From positions 1-39,743 of the forward strand of contig JALKBU010000444.1 of assembly GCA_023091735.1 (NCBI GenBank): DNA of 39,743 bases, written 5' to 3'. A model generated the notes under the pieces. That model made no database searches and was not told where the DNA came from. It saw only the letters and a list, made by a program, of their open reading frames with translations. Below, in pieces: positions 1 to 8,736 of the stretch (the first letter of the stretch is position 1; every line of letters starts with the position of its first letter). The stretch comes from Trichomonas tenax (taxonomy: Eukaryota > Parabasalia > Trichomonadida > Trichomonadidae). The position numbers and the translations under genes are program-made.

Positions 1-171
1 GCTTTATATATCCACAGCATTTTAGATGGGAAAATTTTTCATTTGCCACCAAAATTAGACCTTAAATATTCATACTGGCGGAGAAAAATCGAGATGTTTG
101 AGTAGGCGTAGAAAATTCAGTGACGCCTTTTTTTTCTATATGGGAAAGATATATCAATCGAGATAAATCAA
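1..171. other. Gene-free left edge
   Basis: AT-rich sequence with no convincing coding frame. Its only notable content is 128-158, a 31-bp stretch (eight T, then a mixed-sequence core) that recurs perfectly, inverted, at 29861-29891. It borders the long-armed element that starts near 172. Confidence 0.5.
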
Positions 172-1213
172 TAATGGAATTTAATAGAATAAACAATTTT
201 ATTGGAATAAAGGTGACTTTATTGGAATAAAGTGAATTTGGAATCAAACCCTATTTTGGAATAACCGCCAATTTGGAATAATGACGGTTATTCCATATAC
301 CAAAAATAGGTCGAAAAGTGACATTAATGGAATAATCGATTTTTTCGGAATCAAAATGAATTCGGAATTGGAATCAAAAATGAATTTTGAATCAAAAGTG
401 GAATAATGGAATTAGGAATCGACCTCAAGGTCTCTGTTATATAGCAACTTATTAAGAAGTTGTTAGCTTACATCGAGCTTGTTTACATGTCAGTTATTCT
501 TCCACTTTGATTCCACGTTTTTATTGAATAGAGAATACATTGATGCGTGCTATGATATATGCAAGACGACAGCCAATGAATTCTATCGATTGAAAATGTA
601 GTTTTTCTTTAAAATGAAAAGAAATCAGAATAAATCACTTCTAACTTGTCGATTTTTTAATCATTGTTATTGCATATGCTCTATATTTGAAGTGCCCATC
701 GATTTTGATGATCGATGGATATTCCAAATATTTAGCATGCAATTAAATTCCTGAAATAGATTCAGAAAAATTTTTCTCATTGCTCAGTTGGCAAAACACT
801 CCAAGCTTTAATGAAGAGGTTTGCTGGTTTGAATTGCGGTAGTCCTTCCTTTTTCCTTTTTACTACAAATTCTGGATGATAATGCTATCTCAATTTGAAT
901 TGGAATTGAGGATAAAGTGATTATGTTTCCAACTGCTTGTCGGTTATTCCAAAGTATTTTTGATTCTATTATTATCCATTATTCCTAATTCCAATATCGA
1001 AGTTGATTCCAAATTTTTGAGAGCATTATGCGCATATCCAAATAATTCGGGTATTCCATTATTGTCACTTTTCGACTTATTTTTGGCATTTGGAATAACC
1101 GTCATTATTCCAAATTGGTGGTTATTCCAAAATAGGGTTTGATTCCAAATTCACTTTATTCACATAAAGTCACCTTTATTCCAATAAAGTTTTTTATTCC
1201 ATTAAACTCCAAT
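172..1213. mobile_element. Non-autonomous element with long inverted arms (MITE-like)
   Basis: The left arm (about 172-330) and right arm (about 1065-1213) are imperfect reverse complements of each other over roughly 150 bp, with long near-identical runs such as the block at 205-295 against 1088-1190. Both arms are built from many short GGAATMA words, mostly TTGGAATAA or TTGGAATCAA, and the words continue inward past the clear inverted repeat. The core (about 430-940) has no transposase or other long reading frame, so the element would depend on enzymes made elsewhere. No clean target-site duplication is visible, and the exact ends are uncertain by a few bases. Mavericks, mariners and MULEs are known in trichomonads; I cannot assign a superfamily from the ends alone. 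A large foldback arisen by local inverted duplication is the alternative. Confidence 0.55.
773..848 (+). pseudogene. Decayed tRNA-like (tRNA-Lys-like) segment
   Basis: A run starting GCTCAGTTGGCA at 782 matches the D-arm/A-box of a tRNA. It is followed at tRNA spacing by an anticodon-arm-like CTCC...CTTTAA stretch, AGGTT, and a B-box-like GGTTTGAATTG near 826-836, then T-rich runs at 849-861 that could stop RNA polymerase III. The D stem has lost pairing (AAAC where GAGC is expected), the T stem does not close, and the acceptor ends do not pair, so this is not a functional tRNA. The loop most resembles Lys (CTT or TTT). It may be a tRNA pseudogene or the head of a SINE-like sequence inside the long-armed element. 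Confidence 0.3.
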
Positions 1214-1534
1214 AATTTTAAGCAATTCTTTTTTTGATGGATAACTTACTGAGACAAATAGGCACAGGTGACATCAAAATATTCATTCTTATAAAGAATT
1301 GTTGATGCAGCACACCCCTTTTTAATCAATAAGGTCAAACCGTTTTTACAGTATACAAATGATTCTAAGAGGGATTCATTTTTGTCACCTTTTTCAACCA
1401 ATAATGTGGAATTTTCTCAAGAAATATTTTTCTGACCAATACTTTTCCCTTGAGATACTATATGCATACAGTGTTGTAACGTCACTTTCTAGCAAAAATT
1501 TCCAAAATCTCTCAAATTTTTAGTATTTTCTACG
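1214..1534. other. Gene-free spacer
   Basis: AT-rich with no coding frame. It holds one TCACTTT at about 1481-1487, which fits the trichomonad initiator pattern and lies about 50 bp ahead of the small ORF at 1535. A TTTTTGTCACC near 1380 resembles the motif reported before other genes here, but it has no gene close downstream. Confidence 0.4.
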
Positions 1535-1657
1535 ATGTCTTCCTCCTGCGTGCGCACAGAGTGTGCATGTGAGGTGGAGAAGCCAGTTGTGAATGAAGAT
1601 GAAGTGGTTACAAACAATGAATGCGCAAACATCGTCGAAATCTCGAACGAGGAATAG
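1535..1657 (+). pseudogene. Small ORF or 5' relic of a decayed gene (40 codons)
   Basis: An ATG at 1535 opens a 40-codon frame beginning MSSSCVRTECACEVEKP. It is Cys- and acid-rich and clearly less AT-rich than its surroundings. It ends at TAG 1655-1657. A second in-frame TAG follows at 1664, after which the same frame again looks protein-like (DYEKLLNEACIAAEERAY) until the sequence turns AT-rich. This is the pattern expected of a gene broken by nonsense changes. A genuine short peptide gene cannot be excluded. No family is recognised. Confidence 0.3.
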
Positions 1658-1882
1658 GTGTTCTAGGACTACGAAAAATTGCTCAATGAGGCATGCATTG
1701 CTGCAGAAGAGCGCGCGTATATATGCTTATTAACGTATTTTAATATTGTTATAAGATATTTGTTTTATTGTTTATTTTAAACATTTATTTTTGTGAATTA
1801 TTGTAATATTGTTGAATAAAATCATAATGTTAGAATCAAATATGTGTCAATTAGTTAAATCATCAAATAATTTTATTTTTTA

Positions 1883-4800
1883 TCACTCAAACAACGAATT
1901 CAACTGTGCGAGGCAACCATCAGGGTTTTCACTCTTTATGATTGTCTGGATCGCGTAAATGATCTGCTTAGCGTTCTGGTATTTCTCTCTCCAGCGAGAT
2001 TCGCGAGAAATGTGGCGCTTCGCTTTCTTGAGAAGTGCAATGAGGCTCTCTTCGTCGAATATCTCATTCTCTGGGACACCGAGAGAGGCAGCGAGGTTGG
2101 AAACGATCGAAGACTTGATGTTGGATGTAGACTTTGTAATCTGTGCAATCTGGGAATCGAGAGATTGGATTTTTGTGACAATTTTGTCGATTGCTGACTT
2201 GAAGACTCCAAACTTCTTTTCAATTTCGGCAACGACCTTCTTCTCACGCTCCTTAAACTCTTTGATCAAAGCCTTCATCTTGTTGTTGCTTTCTGTTTTG
2301 ATGCGAGTTTTCTCAGCTTCGACAAACTTGAGCTGCTCAACAGCACGAATGTTCTGCAAACGCGATGTCTCGACAAGCTTTGCCTTCTCTTTCTCGCTTT
2401 CATCGAGCTTCTTGAGTGCTCCTTCAAGCTCTGCACGAATTAATTCGATGTCTTCGTTCTGCTTCGACATTATTTCTTTCTCTTCTGTCATTGTGTCATT
2501 CTGCTTCTGAAGGTCATCGACTATATTCTTCAATTCTTCAATCTGTGCCTTAAGTTCAGAGTTTTCTTCTTTAACATTCTTCATTTCTTCGAGTTCTGAC
2601 TTAATACTTGTGCTTGCTTCATTAGCATTCTTTAATTCTTCAATCCGTGCCTTAAGATCAGTATTCTCTTTCTCAACAATCTTCAATTCTTCAATCTGAG
2701 ATTTCGTATTTGCATTTTCTTCATTTATCTTCTTTAATTTTTCAATCTGTGCCTTAAGTTCAGAGTTTTCTTCATCTGTGTTCTTAAGCTGTTCGATCTG
2801 ATACTTCATATTTGCATTTTCTTTCTCAACATTCTTCAATTCTTCGATTTGGGATTTGAGAAATGAGTTTTCTTTCTCAACGCTCTTCAGTTCTTCGATG
2901 AAGATCTTAGAGTTTTCCAACTGTGCCTTGAGATTTTGGACCTCTGTTCCAGAATTATCGAGAAGTTTGATTTGGTTCTCAAGGTCCTCAACTTTAGATT
3001 GAAGCTCACTGACTTTGCTAGAGTAATCGCTGTTGTCTGTCTTAAGGAGATCAATTTCTTCATTGAGCTCCTTGATGAACTTCTCATTGTCACTGTTATT
3101 GTTAACAGCGTCATCGAGATCTCTCTTGAGGTCTGCGTTTTGCTTCTCTTTTTCGTCCTTTTCAGACTGAATTGCAGCAATGTCTGCTCTTAGCTTCTCT
3201 AAAAGCTCGTCCATGGATTTATCCGTCTTGATTGCTTCGAGTTCCATCTTCATGTTCTCATTCTCGAGTTTGAGCTTTTCATTTTCAGCGCTGAACTTTT
3301 GAGCGTTCTCCTTCTCAACATTGAGTTCTTGAATCTCTTCTTCGAGGTTCTTAACATTTTCGTTGAGTTCTTCGTTATTCTTGCTGAGAGACTCCTTTTC
3401 TGAATTGGCTTCATCAAGTGAATTCGAGAGGGCTTCATTGCGTCCTTCGACTTCTGTTATCTTATTCTTCAATTCCGCAACTTCCTTTTCGTGTTCTTCG
3501 TTCAACTCCTGTAGACTCTTTTCGAGGGATTCGTTATCATTCTTTAGTTCATCTAATGCTTTGTCCTTCTCCTCGATCTGCTTATTCAAGTTGTCGATCT
3601 CATTCTTCTGCGTTTCTATTGTCTTCTGGTAGTCGTCGACTTGATGGTGCAGGTTTTCGCTTTCATCCTTGAGGACTTTGAGCGCTGTTTCGCTGTTGTT
3701 CTTGACGAGGGAGAGCTCTTCATGTTCGTTTTCGAGTTCATCCTTCTCGCGCTGCAAATCGTTGATTGCTGTTTCATATTCCCTGATTTGCTCGTTGAGT
3801 TTCTCGACATTCTTTGAGTTCTCGCTTTCCATTTCCGCAATCTTTTCTGCCATTTCCTTGATTTCGTTCTCAAGTCCTTCTCTGATTGTCTTGAATTCGC
3901 CGTCTTCTCTTGCATCTGTCTCCTCCATCTCCTTTATCTTCTGGTCGAGAGATTCTTTCTCTTTGGACAAACTCTCTTTTGCTGAAGTAAGATCAGCATT
4001 CTGCTGCTTGAGATCAGCGATTTCGTCATCATTTACCTTGATGAGGTCCTTCTGGTCGGCAACCTTCTGCTTGAGGTCCTCAATGGATGTGTTGAGCTCG
4101 ACAATTAACTTCTGTCCATCATCCTCTTGGTCAACGATTGACTTCTTAAGGATTTCGATCTGTTCATTGAGATCTTTGATCTTCTTTTCTCTTGTTTCCT
4201 TTTCGGAGTTAAGTTCTTCAATCTTCTTTGTGTTTTCTGCGTTCAATTGTTCGGATTCTTCTTGTTTGGCCTTCATTTCTTCAGTCTCTTGTTTCATCTT
4301 TTCAATTTCTTGCATAACAGCATCTTTTTCAGCGATCAATGTTGAGATTTCGTTAATCTGCTTCTCATTCTGTTTCTTTACATTTTCAACTTCATGTTGA
4401 AGATTGTCTTTTTCGACATTGGAGTCGTATTTCTCCTTTGTGAATTTGTTATTCAAATCCTTGATTTGCTCCTCATATGACTCTATTTCGCCGATGAGTT
4501 CATCCATCTTCAGCTTCTGTTCGCGGATCTGTCTGTCACGCTCTGCTAATTCAGCGTTGAGATCGTCAATTTGCATGTATGTGGACTCAGAATTGCTTTG
4601 ATCTTGGAGCTTGCTCTGATCCAATTCCTCAGACAATTTGTCCTTCTCCTGCTGGATCAATGATAGCTGCTTTTCGTGATTCTCGTTAAGTTCTGAAATC
4701 TTTTGTTCGTTGTCATTAACGATGTCTTCAATTTCATTTTCGAGCTCCTGAACTTTCTCGTTAAGCAAATCTTTCTCTTGCTGAGCATTTTCGAGGCCTT

Positions 4801-7639
4801 TCTTCAACTGTTCGACATCTATCTCTAATGCTTCGTTTTGCTCTGTGAGGGAATTCTTCTCCTGATTGGCGATTTCATTTTCTTCTTCGCATTGTTTGAC
4901 TATGACCTTCAAATCATTGATATCTTGAGTATTTGTTGTTATCTCATCCTTGAGCCTATTGATTTCCGAATCCTTTTGATCGCACTTATCCTGGAGTGCG
5001 TTGACCGTTTCGTTCAACTCGCAGATAACCTTCTGATTTCCTTCCTCGCTGTCTTGCATAGCGCGCTTCATTACCTCGATTTCATCGCTGAGGTTTGTTG
5101 TCTTGTTTCTTAAGTTTTCGTTTTCATCTTCTAACTTGGAGATCTCATTTTCATGCTCGCTGAGTGTACGGGATCTCTCTTCGTTGATTTGGATGCTTGT
5201 ATCGATTGTCTCATGTAATTTGGAGATTTGGCTGTTGAGTAATTCGATCTGTTTCTCGTAGTTAACTTTCTCGTTCGTTAACTCAGTGACTTTCTCTTCA
5301 ATGTTTGTGAGTTCTTTAGAACGCTCTTCGTTGATTCCGATTGAAACTTCGATTGTTTCATTAAGTTTTGCAATCTCATTGGAGAATCCTTCGATCTGAG
5401 ATTGATACTTAGCATTGTCATTGTTCAATTTAGAAATCGTTTCTTCGAGCTCTGCAATCTTTGATGTTCTTTCCTCGCTGATTCCGATACTTGTGTCGAT
5501 TGTTTCTTGAAGCTTGGAGTTCTCATTACGAAGACTTTCGTTCTGATCCTTCAGTGTGGAATTCTCAGATGTTAATGAAGAAATCTTATCTTCGTATTCA
5601 TTGATAGACTTTGTGCGGTCTTCCTTGACGGTGATACTGACATCGATAGTTTCGTGCAATTTAGAAATCTGACTCTGAAGAAGTTCAATCTGTTTCTCAT
5701 AATTAACTTTCTCATTTGTTAATTCGGAAACTTTCTCTTCATAATGATCAATCTCCTTGGAGCGTTCTTCGTTGATGCCAATAGAAACTTCAACTGTCTC
5801 ATTCAACTTCTTGATTTCAGCTGTGAATTGTTCAATCTGTATTTGATATTGAGAAATCTTATCTTCAAGTCCGGCAACACGTTCTGATTCCTGTTCCTCG
5901 TTTGATTGTTTCTCGCTCATTGATGTGATCTTTTCTTCGAGATCACTCAATGTCTTTGTGCGCTCTTCGTTGACTGTGATGCTGACTTCGATTGTTTGCT
6001 GAAGTTTATTTATCTCACTGTTGAGGAGCTCAATCTGGTTCTGATAGCTGATGATTTCGCTGTTCTTCTGACTGACTTCTTCTTCGAAGTTCGTCAACTT
6101 CTTCGATCTTTCCTCATTAATTCCAATGCTGACTTCGATTGTCTCATTAAGTTTCTTGATTTCATCTGTGAACTGCTCGATCTGTGCCTGATACTTTGTG
6201 TTATCAGCATTGAGCTTGCTGATTGTGTTTTCACACTCGCTCAACTTGGCTGTTCTTTCTTCATTAATTCCAATGCTGACTTCGATTGTTTCGTTGAGTT
6301 TGGATATTTCATTTTCCTTCTGCTGAATAATTTCCTTCAACTCAGCGATTTCCTTATCCTTTATTGCTGAGTTGTTGGCTTCTTGTGAGTTATTCAACTT
6401 TTCTTGCTGGAAATCGCGTTTCATTGTCTGCATTTCTTCCGCTTGTGATTTGTTGGCTTGCAATAATTCAGCATTCGATTGTTTGAGCGCGAGTGCAGAG
6501 AATTCGAGTGTTGAAATGTTCTGAGAAAGGATATCGACAAGATTGTTGATGTTTTCATTCTGTTGATGCAAAAGAGTGTTCTCTGACGTTAATCTCTCAT
6601 TTTCATCCCGTGAAACTGCTAAAGCTGATTCTAATTCAGAGATCTTCTTAGAGAGTGTCTCTAATTGCTCTCTAAGTGCTTCTTGACTTGAATTATCCGA
6701 TTCAAGAGCAGAAATTGCTGCATCTTTCTCTGTCAGTTCATTTCTGATATTTCCGATAGTTGATTGTAACTCTGCGATAGAATTTTGGGATGCTTTGAGT
6801 TTTTCTTTGTATTCAGTTTGAATTGCTTCAATTGAAGAATTTTCAGATAATGAATTATTGTATTTCTCCTCTAAATCAGTGAGTTTCGAAGTAAGATTGG
6901 CGTTTTCTGCCTTAACATTATCGATTGTTTGCTTGTTTGTTTCGTTTTCAGATTCGAGAGATTCAATTGTTGTAGAAAGCTCCTCAATATCGGCTTTGTT
7001 CTTTGCAATTTTATTATCTTTCTCCGAAAGTAATGCTTTGAGCTTTTCAATCTGTGAGTTTAAATCTGCTTCGATATTTGTCTTTAATTTTTGCAAGTCA
7101 TCATTGGACGCCTGCATGCTGTTGATTGTCTCGTTGAGATCCTTTATTTGTTCATCTTTTTGCTTAATTTCATCGGAATTTTGCGCAGATAATTTGGCTT
7201 CTAACTCTTTGTACTGCGATTGAGACTTCTCAAGTTCCTCTTTATATTTGTTTATTTTGTCTTCTAATTCAGAAATAACTTCAGAATTATCTGATTGGCC
7301 GCTATCTTTCGGTTCTTGACTAAATTCTTTGATTTTGCTTTCGTAGTCTTCTTTGATTTTAGCCATTTCGCTCTGTAATTCTTCGTTTTTCACTTTCTCA
7401 TTTTCAAGTTCATTCGAAATGCCTTCTATTTCTTGCGTTAAAGCCTCGATTTCTTCATCATTAGACTCATTTTCTAGCTTTTCTTTAAGTGCTTTGTTTT
7501 CGTTGGTTAAATTTTCGATGGCTTGCTTGAAATCGTCGCGTTCGCGAGTCACGTCGCCGAGCTTCTTCTCCACTTCGAGCTTCTCTTGCTCCATGATCTC
7601 TAATTGTTCGGTTAACTCTTCAATTTCGTCCTGCGACAT
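1883..7639 (-). CDS. Giant coiled-coil protein, 1918 aa
   Basis: Almost the whole chain is predicted coiled coil, rich in E, K, N, S and L with heptad spacing. I start it at the ATG at 7639; the codon before it is TTG. Residues about 449-858 contain eight copies of a 49-residue unit (seven heptads) centred on ETIEVSIGINEERS; starts fall 147 bp apart in DNA except one 198-bp step. Residues about 1582-1700 hold seven copies of a 17-residue unit of the form VEKENSxLKxQIEELKN. The last 150 residues are less repetitive and include a short non-coil section (SNLAASLGVPENEIFDEES) before a basic helix and the C-terminus CLAQLNSLFE. No GRIP, GRAB, motor or membrane domain is visible. Such proteins are often auto-annotated as viral A-type inclusion repeat proteins; that name carries no function. 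A structural, Golgi-tether or cytoskeletal role is inference. Confidence 0.88.
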   Translation of the reverse strand: MSQDEIEELTEQLEIMEQEKLEVEKKLGDVTRERDDFKQAIENLTNENKALKEKLENESNDEEIEALTQEIEGISNELENEKVKNEELQSEMAKIKEDYESKIKEFSQEPKDSGQSDNSEVISELEDKINKYKEELEKSQSQYKELEAKLSAQNSDEIKQKDEQIKDLNETINSMQASNDDLQKLKTNIEADLNSQIEKLKALLSEKDNKIAKNKADIEELSTTIESLESENETNKQTIDNVKAENANLTSKLTDLEEKYNNSLSENSSIEAIQTEYKEKLKASQNSIAELQSTIGNIRNELTEKDAAISALESDNSSQEALREQLETLSKKISELESALAVSRDENERLTSENTLLHQQNENINNLVDILSQNISTLEFSALALKQSNAELLQANKSQAEEMQTMKRDFQQEKLNNSQEANNSAIKDKEIAELKEIIQQKENEISKLNETIEVSIGINEERTAKLSECENTISKLNADNTKYQAQIEQFTDEIKKLNETIEVSIGINEERSKKLTNFEEEVSQKNSEIISYQNQIELLNSEINKLQQTIEVSITVNEERTKTLSDLEEKITSMSEKQSNEEQESERVAGLEDKISQYQIQIEQFTAEIKKLNETVEVSIGINEERSKEIDHYEEKVSELTNEKVNYEKQIELLQSQISKLHETIDVSITVKEDRTKSINEYEDKISSLTSENSTLKDQNESLRNENSKLQETIDTSIGISEERTSKIAELEETISKLNNDNAKYQSQIEGFSNEIAKLNETIEVSIGINEERSKELTNIEEKVTELTNEKVNYEKQIELLNSQISKLHETIDTSIQINEERSRTLSEHENEISKLEDENENLRNKTTNLSDEIEVMKRAMQDSEEGNQKVICELNETVNALQDKCDQKDSEINRLKDEITTNTQDINDLKVIVKQCEEENEIANQEKNSLTEQNEALEIDVEQLKKGLENAQQEKDLLNEKVQELENEIEDIVNDNEQKISELNENHEKQLSLIQQEKDKLSEELDQSKLQDQSNSESTYMQIDDLNAELAERDRQIREQKLKMDELIGEIESYEEQIKDLNNKFTKEKYDSNVEKDNLQHEVENVKKQNEKQINEISTLIAEKDAVMQEIEKMKQETEEMKAKQEESEQLNAENTKKIEELNSEKETREKKIKDLNEQIEILKKSIVDQEDDGQKLIVELNTSIEDLKQKVADQKDLIKVNDDEIADLKQQNADLTSAKESLSKEKESLDQKIKEMEETDAREDGEFKTIREGLENEIKEMAEKIAEMESENSKNVEKLNEQIREYETAINDLQREKDELENEHEELSLVKNNSETALKVLKDESENLHHQVDDYQKTIETQKNEIDNLNKQIEEKDKALDELKNDNESLEKSLQELNEEHEKEVAELKNKITEVEGRNEALSNSLDEANSEKESLSKNNEELNENVKNLEEEIQELNVEKENAQKFSAENEKLKLENENMKMELEAIKTDKSMDELLEKLRADIAAIQSEKDEKEKQNADLKRDLDDAVNNNSDNEKFIKELNEEIDLLKTDNSDYSSKVSELQSKVEDLENQIKLLDNSGTEVQNLKAQLENSKIFIEELKSVEKENSFLKSQIEELKNVEKENANMKYQIEQLKNTDEENSELKAQIEKLKKINEENANTKSQIEELKIVEKENTDLKARIEELKNANEASTSIKSELEEMKNVKEENSELKAQIEELKNIVDDLQKQNDTMTEEKEIMSKQNEDIELIRAELEGALKKLDESEKEKAKLVETSRLQNIRAVEQLKFVEAEKTRIKTESNNKMKALIKEFKEREKKVVAEIEKKFGVFKSAIDKIVTKIQSLDSQIAQITKSTSNIKSSIVSNLAASLGVPENEIFDEESLIALLKKAKRHISRESRWREKYQNAKQIIYAIQTIIKSENPDGCLAQLNSLFE
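2530..2900 (-). repeat. 51-bp (17-residue) coding tandem repeats
   Basis: About seven successive 51-bp units inside the giant coiled-coil gene, each encoding a variant of VEKENSxLKxQIEELKN. Units differ at many third positions, so they are not a fresh expansion. Seventeen residues is not a multiple of seven, so the heptad phase must shift at each unit. Confidence 0.75.
5066..6293 (-). repeat. 147-bp (49-residue) coding tandem repeats
   Basis: Eight units begin near 6293, 6146, 5999, 5801, 5654, 5507, 5360 and 5213 on the minus strand. Each codes for a 49-residue block led by ETIEVSIGINEER or a close variant. Spacing is exactly 147 bp apart from one 198-bp interval, which carries 17 extra residues. 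Alternating units resemble each other more than their neighbours (IGINEERSK against ITVNEERTK), suggesting duplication as a two-unit block. Confidence 0.8.
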
Positions 7640-7995
7640 CAAAAATATTTATTTTATTTTCGACAGGAAATTATCTGCCGGCTATTTATGGTTTTTGGAT
7701 AACATTTAATGTTTGATATTTCTTTCACTCCGAAAACAAAGATTTTTGAAATTTTGACAAATAAAATTCTAAAATTTTATATTTGACATGTAAATCGAAA
7801 ATTATAAGTTCGAAAAATAAACAATTTAACAATGTAAAAGAATAATTATCTCAATGCAAAACACCTGCACTCTATGAAAGCAACATATTGCTAATATGTT
7901 AAATCAATAAACTTAATGATAATTATGAAATTGAATCAATAATCACATATATCAATAGCTTCGACGTGAGAATTATTGTGATGATGGGTTGCGCA
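7640..7995. promoter_or_regulatory. Intergenic region holding the upstream region of the giant coiled-coil gene
   Basis: This 356-bp AT-rich spacer separates two minus-strand genes. On the minus strand TTCGGAGTGAAA (7725-7736 region), about 90 bp ahead of the ATG at 7639, shares 11 bases (TCGGAGTGAAA) with the segment just upstream of enolase. No TCAYTWY initiator sits near the ATG. Confidence 0.35.
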
Positions 7996-8682
7996 TCAAT
8001 ATGAGAGCTTAAATACAATTTCGACTTCTTTTAAATCAACAACCCACATTCCGATAAAAATTATTACTTCGAGAACGAGAAGATATTCCGAAAGTGCTTT
8101 AACAACAATAGTGATATTTGTTTCTGCCATGGGACCAACTATACAAATTGCTATTACTGATAAAGAATAAAGTAATATTATCAAGAATTTGATTTTATGG
8201 AATCTCATGATTTTAGCTTTCATTATTCCTATGTGCATGCAAATCATGAAGATAAGAATAGAAATAAAACACGAAACAGCGAAAGTTTTGTGTAAAAATG
8301 GATTTTCTGCTAAGCCACACGATGACATGCAAACCATTAGTAATGATGATATTGTAGATGGAATGAAAAGGTAATACGCCCATTTAATTCCGTGAGTTTT
8401 CAATGAAATGTTGATGAAAAATGTTAATATGAAGAAGAAAGTCGCTTCTATTGAAAAACCTAATGCAAATATTTTGCTTTGTGGGTACTTTCGTGCTAGT
8501 TCAGAGATAGAAGGCCAATAATTTTGTTCTGAGGACTCATTTAATACAAAAAGAATTATAATAATGAGAAATATGACAATATACAATACAACAGATACCA
8601 CTGGCAGCCAAGAAACTTTAACATTAATGAAATTGTTTGGGATTGTCGTTTCTTCAATCAATTCATCATCATCTTCATTCAT
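7996..8682 (-). CDS. Frag1/DRAM/Sfk1-like six-helix membrane protein
   Basis: A 228-residue protein with a short acidic N-terminus (MNEDDDELIEE) and six hydrophobic helices at about residues 24-47, 70-92, 100-122, 131-153, 163-184 and 195-214. Directly after helix 1 lies YWPSISELARKYPQSKIFALG. The P-x-IS ... P ... F-x-x-G arrangement is the luminal-loop signature of the Frag1/DRAM/Sfk1 family. Known family members act in GPI-anchor lipid remodelling (PGAP2/Frag1), autophagy (DRAM) or plasma-membrane lipid control (Sfk1); which applies here cannot be told from sequence. The gene is divergent from the small coiled-coil gene at 8737, with only 54 bp between the two ATGs, so the two must share a promoter region. 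Confidence 0.7.
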   Translation of the reverse strand: MNEDDDELIEETTIPNNFINVKVSWLPVVSVVLYIVIFLIIIILFVLNESSEQNYWPSISELARKYPQSKIFALGFSIEATFFFILTFFINISLKTHGIKWAYYLFIPSTISSLLMVCMSSCGLAENPFLHKTFAVSCFISILIFMICMHIGIMKAKIMRFHKIKFLIILLYSLSVIAICIVGPMAETNITIVVKALSEYLLVLEVIIFIGMWVVDLKEVEIVFKLSY

Positions 8683-8736
8683 CTTTGAATTTTTTTGTCA
8701 CGTAAAAATGCAAAAAAATGACATGTAAGATTTGAT
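8683..8736. promoter_or_regulatory. 54-bp divergent promoter
   Basis: The whole interval between two divergent start codons. It contains TTTTTTGTCACGTAAAAA (8691-8708), one instance of the TTTGTC(R)YGT motif also seen before SMC2, CWC22 and the 592-residue coiled-coil gene. On the minus strand a TCATTTT about 38 bp ahead of the Frag1-like ATG fits the trichomonad initiator pattern. A 5-codon upstream ATG frame (8708) precedes the plus-strand gene. Confidence 0.45.

Noticed and set aside
960..1142. 60-codon frame in the right arm of the long-armed element
   Set aside because: It is created by the repeated GGAAT/ATTCC words of the inverted arm and has no protein-like composition.
1959..2510. 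Long plus-strand open frames (also 3669-4400, 5996-6370 and 6858-7223) across the giant coiled-coil gene
   Set aside because: They are antisense shadows: the repetitive E/K/L codons of the minus-strand gene read as S/F/L-rich frames without domains.
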